Source of the DNA: an uncultured Oscillospiraceae bacterium
Lineage (GTDB): Bacteria; Bacillota; Clostridia; Oscillospirales; Oscillospiraceae
Reading direction: 5' to 3'
Assembly: GCA_934668605.1 (NCBI GenBank)
Contig: CAKUNY010000022.1
Span: 1 to 17,253, forward strand
Length of the DNA: 17,253 nucleotides
Shown here piece by piece: positions 6,994 through 14,102 of the stretch (the stretch's first letter is position 1; each line of letters begins with the position of its first letter). The translations under genes and the position numbers were made by a program. The notes under the pieces were generated by a model that saw only the letters and a list, made by a program, of their open reading frames with translations, was not told the DNA's origin and ran no database searches.

Positions 6994-7097
6994 ATCTTCT
7001 TTCATCCAGACTATACTGTCGGTACCGGAATCACACCGGTTCAGCTTGCGCGCGCGGACTTTACCGCCGGTCGGGAATTGCACCCTGCCCTGAAGAC
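6994..7097 (-). ncRNA. FMN riboswitch (RFN element)
   Basis: On the minus strand the conserved RFN blocks appear in order: CAGGGTGCAATTCCCGACC, GGCGGTAAAGTCCGCG, GGTGTGATTCCGGTACCGAC and AGTATAGTCTGGATGAAAGA. Closing stem P1 pairs GTCTTC (7092-7097) with GAAGAT (6994-6999). The aptamer senses FMN. The terminator downstream, before ribU, indicates transcriptional control of riboflavin uptake. Confidence 0.96.
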
Positions 7098-7104
7098 AAT
7101 ATGG

Positions 7105-7123
7105 TGGCAGCATTGCGCTGCCA
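7105..7123 (-). other. Leader hairpin ahead of the FMN aptamer
   Basis: TGGCAGC (7105-7111) and GCTGCCA (7117-7123) form a perfect 7-bp stem with a 5-nt loop, near the 5' end of the ribU leader RNA. It has no T-run, so it is not a terminator; it may protect the 5' end or help the aptamer fold. Confidence 0.5.
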
Positions 7124-7143
7124 TGTTAAATTTCTTTGGACGC

Positions 7144-7172
7144 ATTATACTTCTAATATGGCCGGTTGTAAA
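7144..7172 (-). promoter_or_regulatory. ribU promoter
   Basis: Minus-strand TTTACA (7167-7172, one mismatch to consensus), an exact 17-bp spacer and TATAAT (7144-7149). The predicted start near 7137 leaves about 40 nt before the aptamer. Confidence 0.82.
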
Positions 7173-7187
7173 GAGGAAATTTATCTG

Positions 7188-7724
7188 TTAAGATAGATTT
7201 TCAGAAATTTCTTCGCTTTCGGGTAAAAACGCGCCGGACGAGGGCTGGGCGGCGGGCATGGAAAAGCCGTGCATCACACCGTTCTGGCGGCTGGAGGCGA
7301 CGTCTCCGCCGACGACGCTGTCATGATAGATAAGAAGCGTCGCAAAATACACGCCGTCGCTGCCGGGGTAATTTGTGATCTGGTAGACGTAGCGGGTGAG
7401 GGTCTTGCCGCTGTAGGAAAGAAGATCGTAGCCCTGCGACTGCTGCAAGTCGTTATACCGCAGAAAGACCTCCGACGGGTCTTCCGGCACGCGCACCTGC
7501 TGGGTCTGAACGGGCTCTTCTTGAACCTCCCAGCCGAACTGCTGCAAAAACGCGACGCGCGCCTCGTTGGTGGCGACCTCCGTGATTTCCTCGGCGGTAT
7601 CGGGCGGGGTATCCGGATTTCCGGATTTTTTCAGACACGTGATGAGCAGCACGACGGCGAGGACGATCAGCAGCCCAATGAGCAGTATCTTTCGTTTGGA
7701 GACTTTGGCGGTCATGATTACCAT
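7188..7724 (-). CDS. DUF4830 domain-containing membrane-anchored protein
   Basis: A 178-residue protein with a basic N-terminus, one hydrophobic helix (about 12-30) and an extracytoplasmic domain. Residues about 55-155 match the DUF4830 pattern known from Clostridia: FLQQFGWEV, then IP/VP-EDPSEVFLRYNDLQQSQGYDLLSYSGK, RYVYQITNYPG, and VVGGDVASSRQNGVMHGF. The family has no assigned function. Cys30 follows LIT, which is a poor lipobox, so a transmembrane anchor is likelier than a lipoprotein. The ATG at 7724 has AGGAGG (7732-7737) at 7 nt. It is divergent from the pseudouridine synthase gene and stops only 15 bp before the -35 of the ribU promoter, without its own terminator. The C-terminal 20 residues are Pro/Ser/Glu-rich and look disordered. 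Confidence 0.82.
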   Translation of the reverse strand: MVIMTAKVSKRKILLIGLLIVLAVVLLITCLKKSGNPDTPPDTAEEITEVATNEARVAFLQQFGWEVQEEPVQTQQVRVPEDPSEVFLRYNDLQQSQGYDLLSYSGKTLTRYVYQITNYPGSDGVYFATLLIYHDSVVGGDVASSRQNGVMHGFSMPAAQPSSGAFLPESEEISENLS

Positions 7725-7807
7725 AGGAAGCCCTCCTGTTTTTCAAAATCAGTCTGGTACAACCTATTGCCAAAGGACAAAAAATATTCCGGGAGAAGGG
7801 GACAAAC

Positions 7808-8590
7808 ATGCAGAGACTGGATAAAATTCTATCGAGCGCCGGAGCGGGCACAAGAAAAGAGCTGCGCGCCGCCATCCGGGCAGGCCGCGTGACGGTAAAC
7901 GGTGCGGTCTGCCGCGACGAGAGCGTGAAGTTTGACGAGAACGCGGCGGAAATTACGCTGGACGGCGAAGCGGTCGAGCTGCTGCGCCCGGCGCTGATCA
8001 TCCTCAACAAGCCCGCGGGCTATCTTACGGCGGCGGACGATCCCCGGCAGAGAACCGTCATGGAGCTCATCCCGGCGCGCTACCGGAAATTCGGCGTCAT
8101 GCCGGTCGGGCGGCTCGACAAGGACACGGAGGGACTTCTGCTTTTGACGAATGACGGCCAATTGGCGCACCGGATCATCAGCCCCAAGCACGGCGTCTGG
8201 AAAACCTATTACTGCGAGCACGAGGGGCAGGCGGCAGAGGCGGACGTGCAGGCATTTCGGGAAGGGTTACAGCTCGCAGACGGGCTATCGTGCCTTCCGG
8301 CGGAGCTTATCCCGCTTGGCATGGGGCGGAGCGCCGTGCGCGTGCAGGAGGGGAAGTTCCATCAGGTGCGCCGGATGATGGCTGCGCGGGGTCTTCCGCT
8401 GTTTTATTTAAAGCGCGTGGCCGAGGGCGGGCTCTGGCTGGGCGATCTCGCGCCGGGCGCGGCTGCGGAACTGGATATGGGGGAAACGGAGCGGCTCATC
8501 ACAAGTCCTTGTGATTTTGACGAAAAAAAGCTGCTCGCGAATTGCGTAAGAAATTCCCAGTGCTTTGGCGGGAATGACGAAAAACTATGA
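7808..8590 (+). CDS. rRNA pseudouridine synthase, RsuA/RluB family
   Basis: Enzyme that isomerises a specific uridine in ribosomal RNA to pseudouridine. The 260-residue product starts with an S4 RNA-binding domain (about 1-60, MQRLDKILSSAGAGTR...AGRVTVNG). The catalytic domain follows, with LNKPAGYLTA and the active-site loop PVGRLDKDTEGLLLLTNDG, in which Asp104 is the expected catalytic residue. HQVRRMM (206-212 region) is a further family motif. Which rRNA position is modified (RsuA-type 16S or RluB/E/F-type 23S) cannot be decided here. The ATG is preceded by GGAGAAGG. A strong terminator follows at once, so it is a single-gene unit. The C-terminal 25 residues are an extension without recognisable features. 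Confidence 0.88.
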   Translation: MQRLDKILSSAGAGTRKELRAAIRAGRVTVNGAVCRDESVKFDENAAEITLDGEAVELLRPALIILNKPAGYLTAADDPRQRTVMELIPARYRKFGVMPVGRLDKDTEGLLLLTNDGQLAHRIISPKHGVWKTYYCEHEGQAAEADVQAFREGLQLADGLSCLPAELIPLGMGRSAVRVQEGKFHQVRRMMAARGLPLFYLKRVAEGGLWLGDLAPGAAAELDMGETERLITSPCDFDEKKLLANCVRNSQCFGGNDEKL

Positions 8591-8618
8591 AAAAGGCACA
8601 AAAAAGTGGTGCCTTTTT
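8590..8618 (+). terminator. Intrinsic terminator after the pseudouridine synthase
   Basis: Perfect 10-bp stem AAAAAGGCAC (8590-8599)/GTGCCTTTTT (8609-8618) with a 9-nt loop and a T5 end. It overlaps the stop codon by one base. A-rich on the other side, it could work in both directions. Confidence 0.88.
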
Positions 8619-8640
8619 GAAATAAAATGTCAAGACCCTC

Positions 8641-8669
8641 TTGCGCAAATGCTAAATCCGTAGTATTAT
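8641..8669 (+). promoter_or_regulatory. Promoter of the CdaR-like gene and ftsEX cluster
   Basis: TTGCGC (8641-8646), a 17-bp spacer and TATTAT (8664-8669, one mismatch). It is the only good promoter found ahead of the regulator-ftsE-ftsX-M23 series, leaving a leader of about 40 nt. Confidence 0.55.
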
Positions 8670-8716
8670 GTCAATGGTTGTTTGTGTAAAAGGTAATCAA
8701 TTAGGAGGGGCTCACC

Positions 8717-9811
8717 ATGTCCAGTCGCATTTTTCAGAGTGTCATCGTACAGATGAAGGAAGCTACCGACCGTATGATCGGCGTGATCGACGCCGACAGC
8801 AACGTCATTTCCTGTAGTGATACGTCCCTGATCGGCGAAAAATGGCCGGAGGCGGTCATCCGGCTCAACAGCGCGCCGGATTCCATTGTCGTGGTCGACA
8901 AGAAGACCTTCAAGCCGCTGGTCAGCTGGAGCGCGTATTTCGACTATGCCGTCTTTGCCGAGGGCGACGACGAAATTGCAAGAAGCCTGTGCGTCATGGC
9001 CTACGTGGCGCTCAACGGCGCGAAGACCTATTATGAAGAGAAGCATGACAAGGGAACCTTTGTCAAAAATATCATCACCGACAATATTCTGCCCGGTGAT
9101 GTGTACATCCGCGCCAAGGAGCTGCATTTCGTGACCGACGTGCCGCGCGCGGTGTTCCTCATCCGGCAGGTCGGCAGAGCCGACGTCGCGTCCGTGGACG
9201 TGGTGGCGGGCATGTTCCCCGACCGGCAGCAGGATTTCGTTTTGTCCATCAATGAGACGGACATTGCGGTCGTCAAGCAGATCCAGCCGAACACCGAGCG
9301 CGAGGAGCTCATCAAGATCGCCCAGACGATCGAGCAGACGCTCCACTCCGAGCTCTTTATCAAGACCGTCATCGGCATCGGCACCGTGGCGAGCCATCTT
9401 CGCGAGCTTGCGGACTCCTTTAAAGAGGCGCAGGTCGCCATCGAGGTCGGCAAGGTCTTCGACACCGAAAAAACCATCATCAACTATGAAAACCTTGGCA
9501 TCGGCCGGCTGATCTACCAGCTGCCGACGACCCTGTGTGAGATTTTCCTGTCCGAGGTCTTCAAGAAGAACTCCATCGACACGCTCGATCAGGAGACGCT
9601 CTTTACGATCAACAAGTTCTTCGAGAACAACCTCAACGTCTCCGAGACGTCCAGAAAGCTGTTCGTTCACAGAAACACGCTGGTCTACCGTCTTGAGAAG
9701 ATCAAGAAGCTCACCGGGCTCGATCTGCGCGAATTTGACGACGCGATCATCTTCAAGGTTGCGCTGATGGTCAAGAAGTATCTGGTTTCGCGGGAAAACC
9801 GCATCATCTGA
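8717..9811 (+). CDS. CdaR/PucR-type helix-turn-helix regulator
   Basis: A 364-residue soluble protein. The C-terminal 60 or so residues (about 301-360) form the PucR/CdaR helix-turn-helix: NVSETSRKLFVHRNTLVYRLEKI followed by TGLDLREFDDAIIFKVAL. The middle (about 150-290) fits the GGDEF-like regulatory fold typical of this family. The N-terminus (about 1-120) opens like a CdaR sugar-diacid sensor (VIDADSNVISCSDTSLIG). No ligand can be named. AGGAGG (8703-8708) stands 8 nt before the ATG. ftsE starts 32 bp downstream with no terminator, so the two are likely co-transcribed. That suggests a regulatory input into cell-wall cleavage, or simple neighbourhood; the family usually controls carbohydrate or purine catabolism. 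Confidence 0.85.
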   Translation: MSSRIFQSVIVQMKEATDRMIGVIDADSNVISCSDTSLIGEKWPEAVIRLNSAPDSIVVVDKKTFKPLVSWSAYFDYAVFAEGDDEIARSLCVMAYVALNGAKTYYEEKHDKGTFVKNIITDNILPGDVYIRAKELHFVTDVPRAVFLIRQVGRADVASVDVVAGMFPDRQQDFVLSINETDIAVVKQIQPNTEREELIKIAQTIEQTLHSELFIKTVIGIGTVASHLRELADSFKEAQVAIEVGKVFDTEKTIINYENLGIGRLIYQLPTTLCEIFLSEVFKKNSIDTLDQETLFTINKFFENNLNVSETSRKLFVHRNTLVYRLEKIKKLTGLDLREFDDAIIFKVALMVKKYLVSRENRII

Positions 9812-9843
9812 CGCGCCCGGGAAGCCTTCGTCAGGAGAAGAAT

Positions 9844-10533
9844 ATGATCGAGTTAACAAATGTGGTAAAGACATACGATACGGGCACAAGAGCCCTGAAC
9901 GGCGTGTCTTTGAAAATTGAAGACGGCGAGTTCGTCTTTCTGGTCGGCCCCTCGGGCTCCGGAAAGTCCACGATCATCAAAATCCTCACCGCCGAGCTTC
10001 AGCCGACCGAGGGAAGCGTCAACGTCAACGGCTTTGCGCTCGAGAAGATCAAAAGCCGCGCCATTCCGTATCTGCGCAGAACCCTTGGCGTCATTTTCCA
10101 GGATTTCCGGCTGATCGAAAACAAGTCCGTCTATGACAACGTGGCCTTTGCCATGCGCGTCATCGGCGCGCCGGAGCGCGAGATCAAAAAGCGCGTGCCG
10201 TATGTGCTGGAGCTGGTCGGCCTGGAGAACAAAGGAAGACGCCTTCCCAACGAGCTCTCCGGCGGCGAGCAGCAGAGAGTGGCCATCGCGCGGGCGCTGG
10301 TCAATAACCCCAGCATGATCATCGCCGACGAGCCGACGGGAAACCTCGACCCCGCGCGGTCGCTGGAAATTATGATGCTCCTCGAGCAGATCAACGCCCT
10401 CGGCACGACAGTCATGGTGGTTACCCACGAAAAGGAGCTGGTCAACCGCTTTACCAAGCGCGTTGTCGCCATCAACGAGGGAAAAGTCATCAGCGACGGA
10501 ATGGATGGGTATTATCTCAATGAAGAAGAATAA
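9844..10533 (+). CDS. ftsE: Cell-division ABC transporter ATP-binding protein FtsE
   Basis: ATPase of the FtsEX complex, which uses ATP to switch a periplasmic or extracellular murein hydrolase on rather than to move a solute. It is 229 residues, the standard length. Walker A GPSGSGKS is at 35-42, the Q-loop glutamine at 86, the ABC signature LSGGEQQ at 138-144, Walker B MIIADE at 158-163 followed by PTGNLDP, and the switch histidine in VVTHE near 199. AGGAGA lies 5 nt before the ATG. ftsX begins inside the last 14 bp, and the M23 peptidase that should be its effector follows ftsX. Confidence 0.96.
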   Translation: MIELTNVVKTYDTGTRALNGVSLKIEDGEFVFLVGPSGSGKSTIIKILTAELQPTEGSVNVNGFALEKIKSRAIPYLRRTLGVIFQDFRLIENKSVYDNVAFAMRVIGAPEREIKKRVPYVLELVGLENKGRRLPNELSGGEQQRVAIARALVNNPSMIIADEPTGNLDPARSLEIMMLLEQINALGTTVMVVTHEKELVNRFTKRVVAINEGKVISDGMDGYYLNEEE

Positions 10534-11407
10534 TATTGGTTATCTGCTGCGAGAGGGCTTCAAGGGCGTGTTTCTGCACGGCTTCATGTCCTTCGCGGCC
10601 ATCTGCGTGACGGTGGCGTGCCTGATCATCATGGGTACGTTCAGCCTCATCCTCTATAACCTGCACGTGATGATCTTAGACCTCGAGCAGGAAAACGAAA
10701 TTCTGGTCTACATCGACGAGAATTACTCCGAGGCCAAGGCAAAATCCGTCGGCTCGCAGATCAATCTCATTTCAAATGTACACGAGGCGAAGTTCGTCTC
10801 CCGCCAGCAGGCGCTCGATGAATTCGTCGCCACACAGAATGACGCCGAGCTCTTCGCGGGCATTGAGGCGGACACGCTGCGCGACCGGTTCGTCGTGACG
10901 CTCGAGGATAACGGCCTCATCACGCAGACCAAGCAGATGCTCGAGCAGATCGACGGCGTGTCGGAGGTCGTGGCGCACGATGAAATCGCGAACGGCTTTC
11001 AGACGGTGCAAAAGGTTCTGAATATCGCGGCGATGGTGATCATTGTGGTGCTCTTCGTCGTGTCGATGTTCATCATCTCGAACACCATCAAGCTTGCCAT
11101 GTACTCGCGCAGCCAGGAGATCGCGATCATGAAGATGGTCGGCGCGACGAACAGCTTTATCCGGCTTCCCTTCGTGGTCGAAGGCCTGATCCTGGGCTTC
11201 ATCAGCTCGCTGGTCGCGTTCTTCCTCGAGTGGGGCTTATATGACTTCCTCGCGTCCAAGATCGCGCAGATCGACACGTTGCAGCTCATCACGGTCGTGC
11301 CCTTTGCCGAGTGCATCGAGTTTGTCGCGGCTGCCTACGCCATCACGGGCTTTGTCGTCGGCGTCTTCGGCAGTATGCTTTCCATCCGCAAGTTCCTGCG
11401 GGTGTGA
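10520..11407 (+). CDS. ftsX: Cell-division permease FtsX
   Basis: Membrane partner of FtsE, 295 residues. There is one N-terminal membrane helix (about 22-47), a large extracellular loop (about 48-165) that contacts the hydrolase, then three more helices (about 168-192, 215-240, 262-287). The SRSQEIAIMKMVGAT segment between helices 2 and 3 is the coupling region typical of FtsX permeases. I chose the ATG at 10520 (MKKNNIGYLLREG), which overlaps the ftsE stop by 14 bp; no good ribosome site precedes it, so translational coupling with ftsE is likely. Open frame exists further upstream inside ftsE, but FtsX proteins begin just before the first helix, as here. Confidence 0.95.
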   Translation: MKKNNIGYLLREGFKGVFLHGFMSFAAICVTVACLIIMGTFSLILYNLHVMILDLEQENEILVYIDENYSEAKAKSVGSQINLISNVHEAKFVSRQQALDEFVATQNDAELFAGIEADTLRDRFVVTLEDNGLITQTKQMLEQIDGVSEVVAHDEIANGFQTVQKVLNIAAMVIIVVLFVVSMFIISNTIKLAMYSRSQEIAIMKMVGATNSFIRLPFVVEGLILGFISSLVAFFLEWGLYDFLASKIAQIDTLQLITVVPFAECIEFVAAAYAITGFVVGVFGSMLSIRKFLRV

Positions 11408-11429
11408 GCGAACGAATTGGAGGAACACT

Positions 11430-12716
11430 ATGAATACTGGAAAACGGAACACGGCACGCAAGATCGTATGTCTGGTGCTGGCAGTTCTGATTCTGGGCTC
11501 GCTGGTATCGGGCGCGCTCATCATGAGCGTCCATGCCGCAAGCTCGAAGGAAATTGAAAAGGAGCTTGTCGCGCTGCGAGAAGAACAGGCCGAGCTCAAA
11601 AAGCAGAGCGATGCGCTCCAGTCGTCCATCAAGGACAATCAGGCCAAGACGCAGACGCTCGTAGAAAAGAAGGCGGATATCGACCAGCAGATGGAGATGT
11701 CTCGCCAGTCGATCGAAAACCTCAACGAGCAGATTCAGCAGTACAGCCTTCTCATCGCGCAGAAGCAGGACGAGCTCGAGCAAACCGAGGCCGAGGAGGC
11801 GCGGCTCAACGAGCAGTACAAGACCCGCCTGCGCTCGATGGAGGAGACGGGCAAAATTTCCTACTGGTCGATCCTCTTCGGCGCCAGCAGCTTCTCCGAT
11901 CTTCTCGACAAGGTCAATATGATCAACGAAATTGCCGAGTCTGACAAGCTGATGCTCGAAAAGATGGCGGACGTTGCCGCGCAGATCACGACCGAGCGCG
12001 CAGAGCTCGAGACGCAGATGAACGATCTCGAGCAGGCCAAGAGCGATCTGGCGGAGCAGCAGGCAGAGATGGAAAAGCAGAGAGCCGAGTCCGACCAGCT
12101 GATCCTGCAAATGTCTGCCGAGTATGATTCTCTTTCCGAGGAGTATCAGAACTACGAAAAGCTCGAAGACGAGATGTCCGCGCAGATCAAGAAGACCGAG
12201 ACGGACTACTTTAACGCCCTTTCCAAGGAAGAAGCCGCGCGGCAGGCAGAGCGCAACCGGCAGAACAACAATAAGGTTCCGTCAAACAGCGGAAGCTCCG
12301 GTTCCGCGGCGTCTTCGACAGGCGGGTTCCTGTATCCGCTTCCCTATGCGGTTTCGATCACCGACGCATATGGCTACCGCATTCATCCTCTGAGCGGCAC
12401 CTACAAGTGGCACAACGGTGTGGATCTCGCGGCGGGCTCCGGCACGGCGATTTACGCCACGCAGTCCGGTACCGTGACGTCCGCGTGCTACAACGAGGCC
12501 TATGGCAACATGGTGACAATTAACCATGCCAACGGCTATTCGAGTCTGTACGGCCACATGACGAACTATACCGTCTCCGTGGGCGACTATGTGACGCAGG
12601 GTCAGACCATCGGCTACGTCGGCTCGACCGGCTGGTCGACCGGCCCGCACCTGCACTTCACGATCTATTATAACGGCGCGGACGTGAACCCGATGAACTA
12701 CGTGTCCATGCCGTAA
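11430..12716 (+). CDS. Secreted coiled-coil M23 peptidoglycan peptidase (PcsB/CwlO/EnvC-like)
   Basis: Probable FtsEX-activated murein endopeptidase of 428 residues. A signal peptide (basic start, hydrophobic 11-30, likely cut after SVHA at residue 36) is followed by a long coiled coil (about 38-280). A break at YWSILFGASSFSDLLDKV (about 145-160) is the feature shared by CwlO/PcsB/EnvC-type proteins. Then come an Asn/Ser/Gly linker and a C-terminal LytM/M23 domain (about 310-424). The zinc ligands are present: His328 and Asp332 (WHNGVD), and His409 in GPHLHF with catalytic His376 (LYGH) and His407. It should therefore be an active enzyme. EnvC-type partners lack these residues. GGAGG lies 8 nt before the ATG, 22 bp after ftsX. 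A terminator follows. Confidence 0.92.
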   Translation: MNTGKRNTARKIVCLVLAVLILGSLVSGALIMSVHAASSKEIEKELVALREEQAELKKQSDALQSSIKDNQAKTQTLVEKKADIDQQMEMSRQSIENLNEQIQQYSLLIAQKQDELEQTEAEEARLNEQYKTRLRSMEETGKISYWSILFGASSFSDLLDKVNMINEIAESDKLMLEKMADVAAQITTERAELETQMNDLEQAKSDLAEQQAEMEKQRAESDQLILQMSAEYDSLSEEYQNYEKLEDEMSAQIKKTETDYFNALSKEEAARQAERNRQNNNKVPSNSGSSGSAASSTGGFLYPLPYAVSITDAYGYRIHPLSGTYKWHNGVDLAAGSGTAIYATQSGTVTSACYNEAYGNMVTINHANGYSSLYGHMTNYTVSVGDYVTQGQTIGYVGSTGWSTGPHLHFTIYYNGADVNPMNYVSMP

Positions 12717-12741
12717 CGAGAACACAGCGCTTTTTTCCGCA

Positions 12742-12776
12742 CCCACAGCCCCACCCGGGCTGTGGGGCAGATTTTT
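12742..12776 (+). terminator. Intrinsic terminator between the M23 peptidase and the S41 protease
   Basis: Perfect 10-bp stem CCCACAGCCC (12742-12751)/GGGCTGTGGG (12757-12766) with a 5-nt loop, followed by GCAGATTTTT. It ends 32 bp before the protease start. No clear promoter stands between, so the protease may depend on read-through. Confidence 0.85.
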
Positions 12777-12808
12777 ACTGAGGCAGATTCTTCAATCCGG
12801 GAGGAGCT

Positions 12809-14008
12809 ATGAAAAAATCGCAGAAAATCCTGTTTGCCGTCCTGTGCGTGCTTGCGCTCATCGCCATGCTTGGCGTTACGTGGATGACATCGGCGCGCGT
12901 GACGTCGGCGAAGATCTATGAAATGCTGGAGGGAATGCCCGTCACAAACAAGACGAGCGAAATTTCCGCATATTTGGAAAAATTCTTCATTGACGATTAC
13001 GACGAGCAGGCGCTCTCTGACGCGGCGGCCAAGGCGATGGTCACGGCGACGGGCGACCGATGGAGCTACTATTTAAGCGCGTCGGAGTACGAGAGCTACA
13101 AGGAGACGATGGAAAACGCCTACGTCGGCATCGGCATTACGATCGTCGTGGACGAAGACGCGGGCGGCCTTCGCATCGAATCGGTCACGGCGGACAGCCC
13201 CGCATACAAAGCAGGCCTTCAGGTGGGTGATATCATCCTCGAAGCCGAGGGACAGAAGACGATCGACCTCGGCACGACGGGCACGCGCGATCTTGTCCGG
13301 GGCGAAGAGGGAACGACGGTGCACCTGAAGGTTCAGCGCGGGGACGAAACGTTTGAACTTGACGTGCTGCGCGAGAGCATCAAGGTAGACGTGGCCACCT
13401 GCCGGATGCTCGATGGCGGCATCGGCTATGTGAAGATCAACAATTTCGATACGCGCTGCTTCGACGAGACGAGCGCATGCATCGACGAGCTTTTATCGCA
13501 GGGCGCGAAGGCGCTCTTGTTTGACGTGCGCTTCAACGGCGGCGGATATAAAGACGAGATGGTCAAAATTCTCGATAAGCTCCTGCCGGAGGGCGTTCTT
13601 TTCCAGAGCGAGGACTACGCGGGCAAAAAGCAGACCGACACGTCGGATCGTGCGTGCATCGAGCTGCCGATGGCCGTGCTCGTGAACCGGGACGCTTACT
13701 CGGCGGCGGAGTTTTTTGCCGCGGCCTTGCAGGAATACGACTGGGCGAAGGTCGTGGGGGAAAAGACCTGCGGCAAAGGAAATTTCCAGACCGGTTTTCC
13801 GCTCACGGACGGCTCGTACCTCAATATTTCCATCGGCAAATACTACACTCCGCAGGGCAGGAGCCTCACCGACATCGGCGTGACTCCGGATGAGCAGATC
13901 GAGTATGACGACGAGACGTACGCGAAGCTCTACTACGGCCAGCTTCCCGACGAGGAGGACACGCAATTGCAGGCGGCAATCGGCATTTTGACGGACGAAA
14001 TCTCTTGA
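12809..14008 (+). CDS. S41-family carboxy-terminal processing protease (CtpA/CtpB-like)
   Basis: Membrane-anchored serine protease of 399 residues. An N-terminal membrane helix (about 8-27) places the rest outside. A PDZ domain (about 105-180, GIGITIVVDEDAGGLRIESV...GLQVGDIIL) reads C-termini. The catalytic domain follows, with Ser298 (RDAYSAAEFF) and Lys323 (CGKGNFQ) 25 residues apart, as in the Ser/Lys dyad of CtpA/CtpB. The LFDVRFNGGG segment is the strand before the active site. GGAGGAG immediately precedes the ATG. S41 proteases next to ftsEX and M23 hydrolases commonly trim cell-wall enzymes or their regulators; the substrate here is inferred, not seen. The stop codon TGA is also part of the -35 box of the greA promoter. 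Confidence 0.93.
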   Translation: MKKSQKILFAVLCVLALIAMLGVTWMTSARVTSAKIYEMLEGMPVTNKTSEISAYLEKFFIDDYDEQALSDAAAKAMVTATGDRWSYYLSASEYESYKETMENAYVGIGITIVVDEDAGGLRIESVTADSPAYKAGLQVGDIILEAEGQKTIDLGTTGTRDLVRGEEGTTVHLKVQRGDETFELDVLRESIKVDVATCRMLDGGIGYVKINNFDTRCFDETSACIDELLSQGAKALLFDVRFNGGGYKDEMVKILDKLLPEGVLFQSEDYAGKKQTDTSDRACIELPMAVLVNRDAYSAAEFFAAALQEYDWAKVVGEKTCGKGNFQTGFPLTDGSYLNISIGKYYTPQGRSLTDIGVTPDEQIEYDDETYAKLYYGQLPDEEDTQLQAAIGILTDEIS

Positions 14009-14033
14009 CATCGCGTAGTGCGGATTATATAAT
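14005..14033 (+). promoter_or_regulatory. Perfect consensus greA promoter
   Basis: TTGACA (14005-14010), exactly 17 bp, then TATAAT (14028-14033): every base matches the sigma-A consensus. The -35 overlaps the stop codon of the S41 protease (14006-14008). The predicted start is near 14040. Confidence 0.9.
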
Positions 14034-14060
14034 CTATTCGCTGTCAATTCAGGCCTGTAA

Positions 14061-14081
14061 CCGCGAAAAACGCGGATTTTT
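14061..14081 (+). terminator. Short terminator-like hairpin in the greA leader
   Basis: CCGCG (14061-14065), loop AAAAA, CGCGG (14071-14075), then A and T5 (14077-14081). It lies between the greA promoter and its ribosome site, so a strong start would produce leader RNAs of about 40 nt unless polymerase reads through. The stem is all GC but only five pairs. Confidence 0.6.
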
Positions 14082-14102
14082 ACAATGGAGGTTGATATAT
14101 AA

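Noticed and set aside
6875..7196. Open frames on the plus strand across the ribU leader
   Set aside because: They are the reverse complement of the FMN riboswitch and its terminator, with no coding features.
7624..7641. Cys30 of the DUF4830 protein as a lipoprotein acylation site
   Set aside because: The preceding residues LIT lack the small residue at -1 expected in a lipobox; a plain membrane anchor explains the N-terminus better.
8666..9889. Long minus-strand open frame (407 codons) opposite the CdaR-like gene
   Set aside because: Asp/Val/Leu/Arg-rich antisense translation without family features; the plus-strand protein is clearly the real gene.
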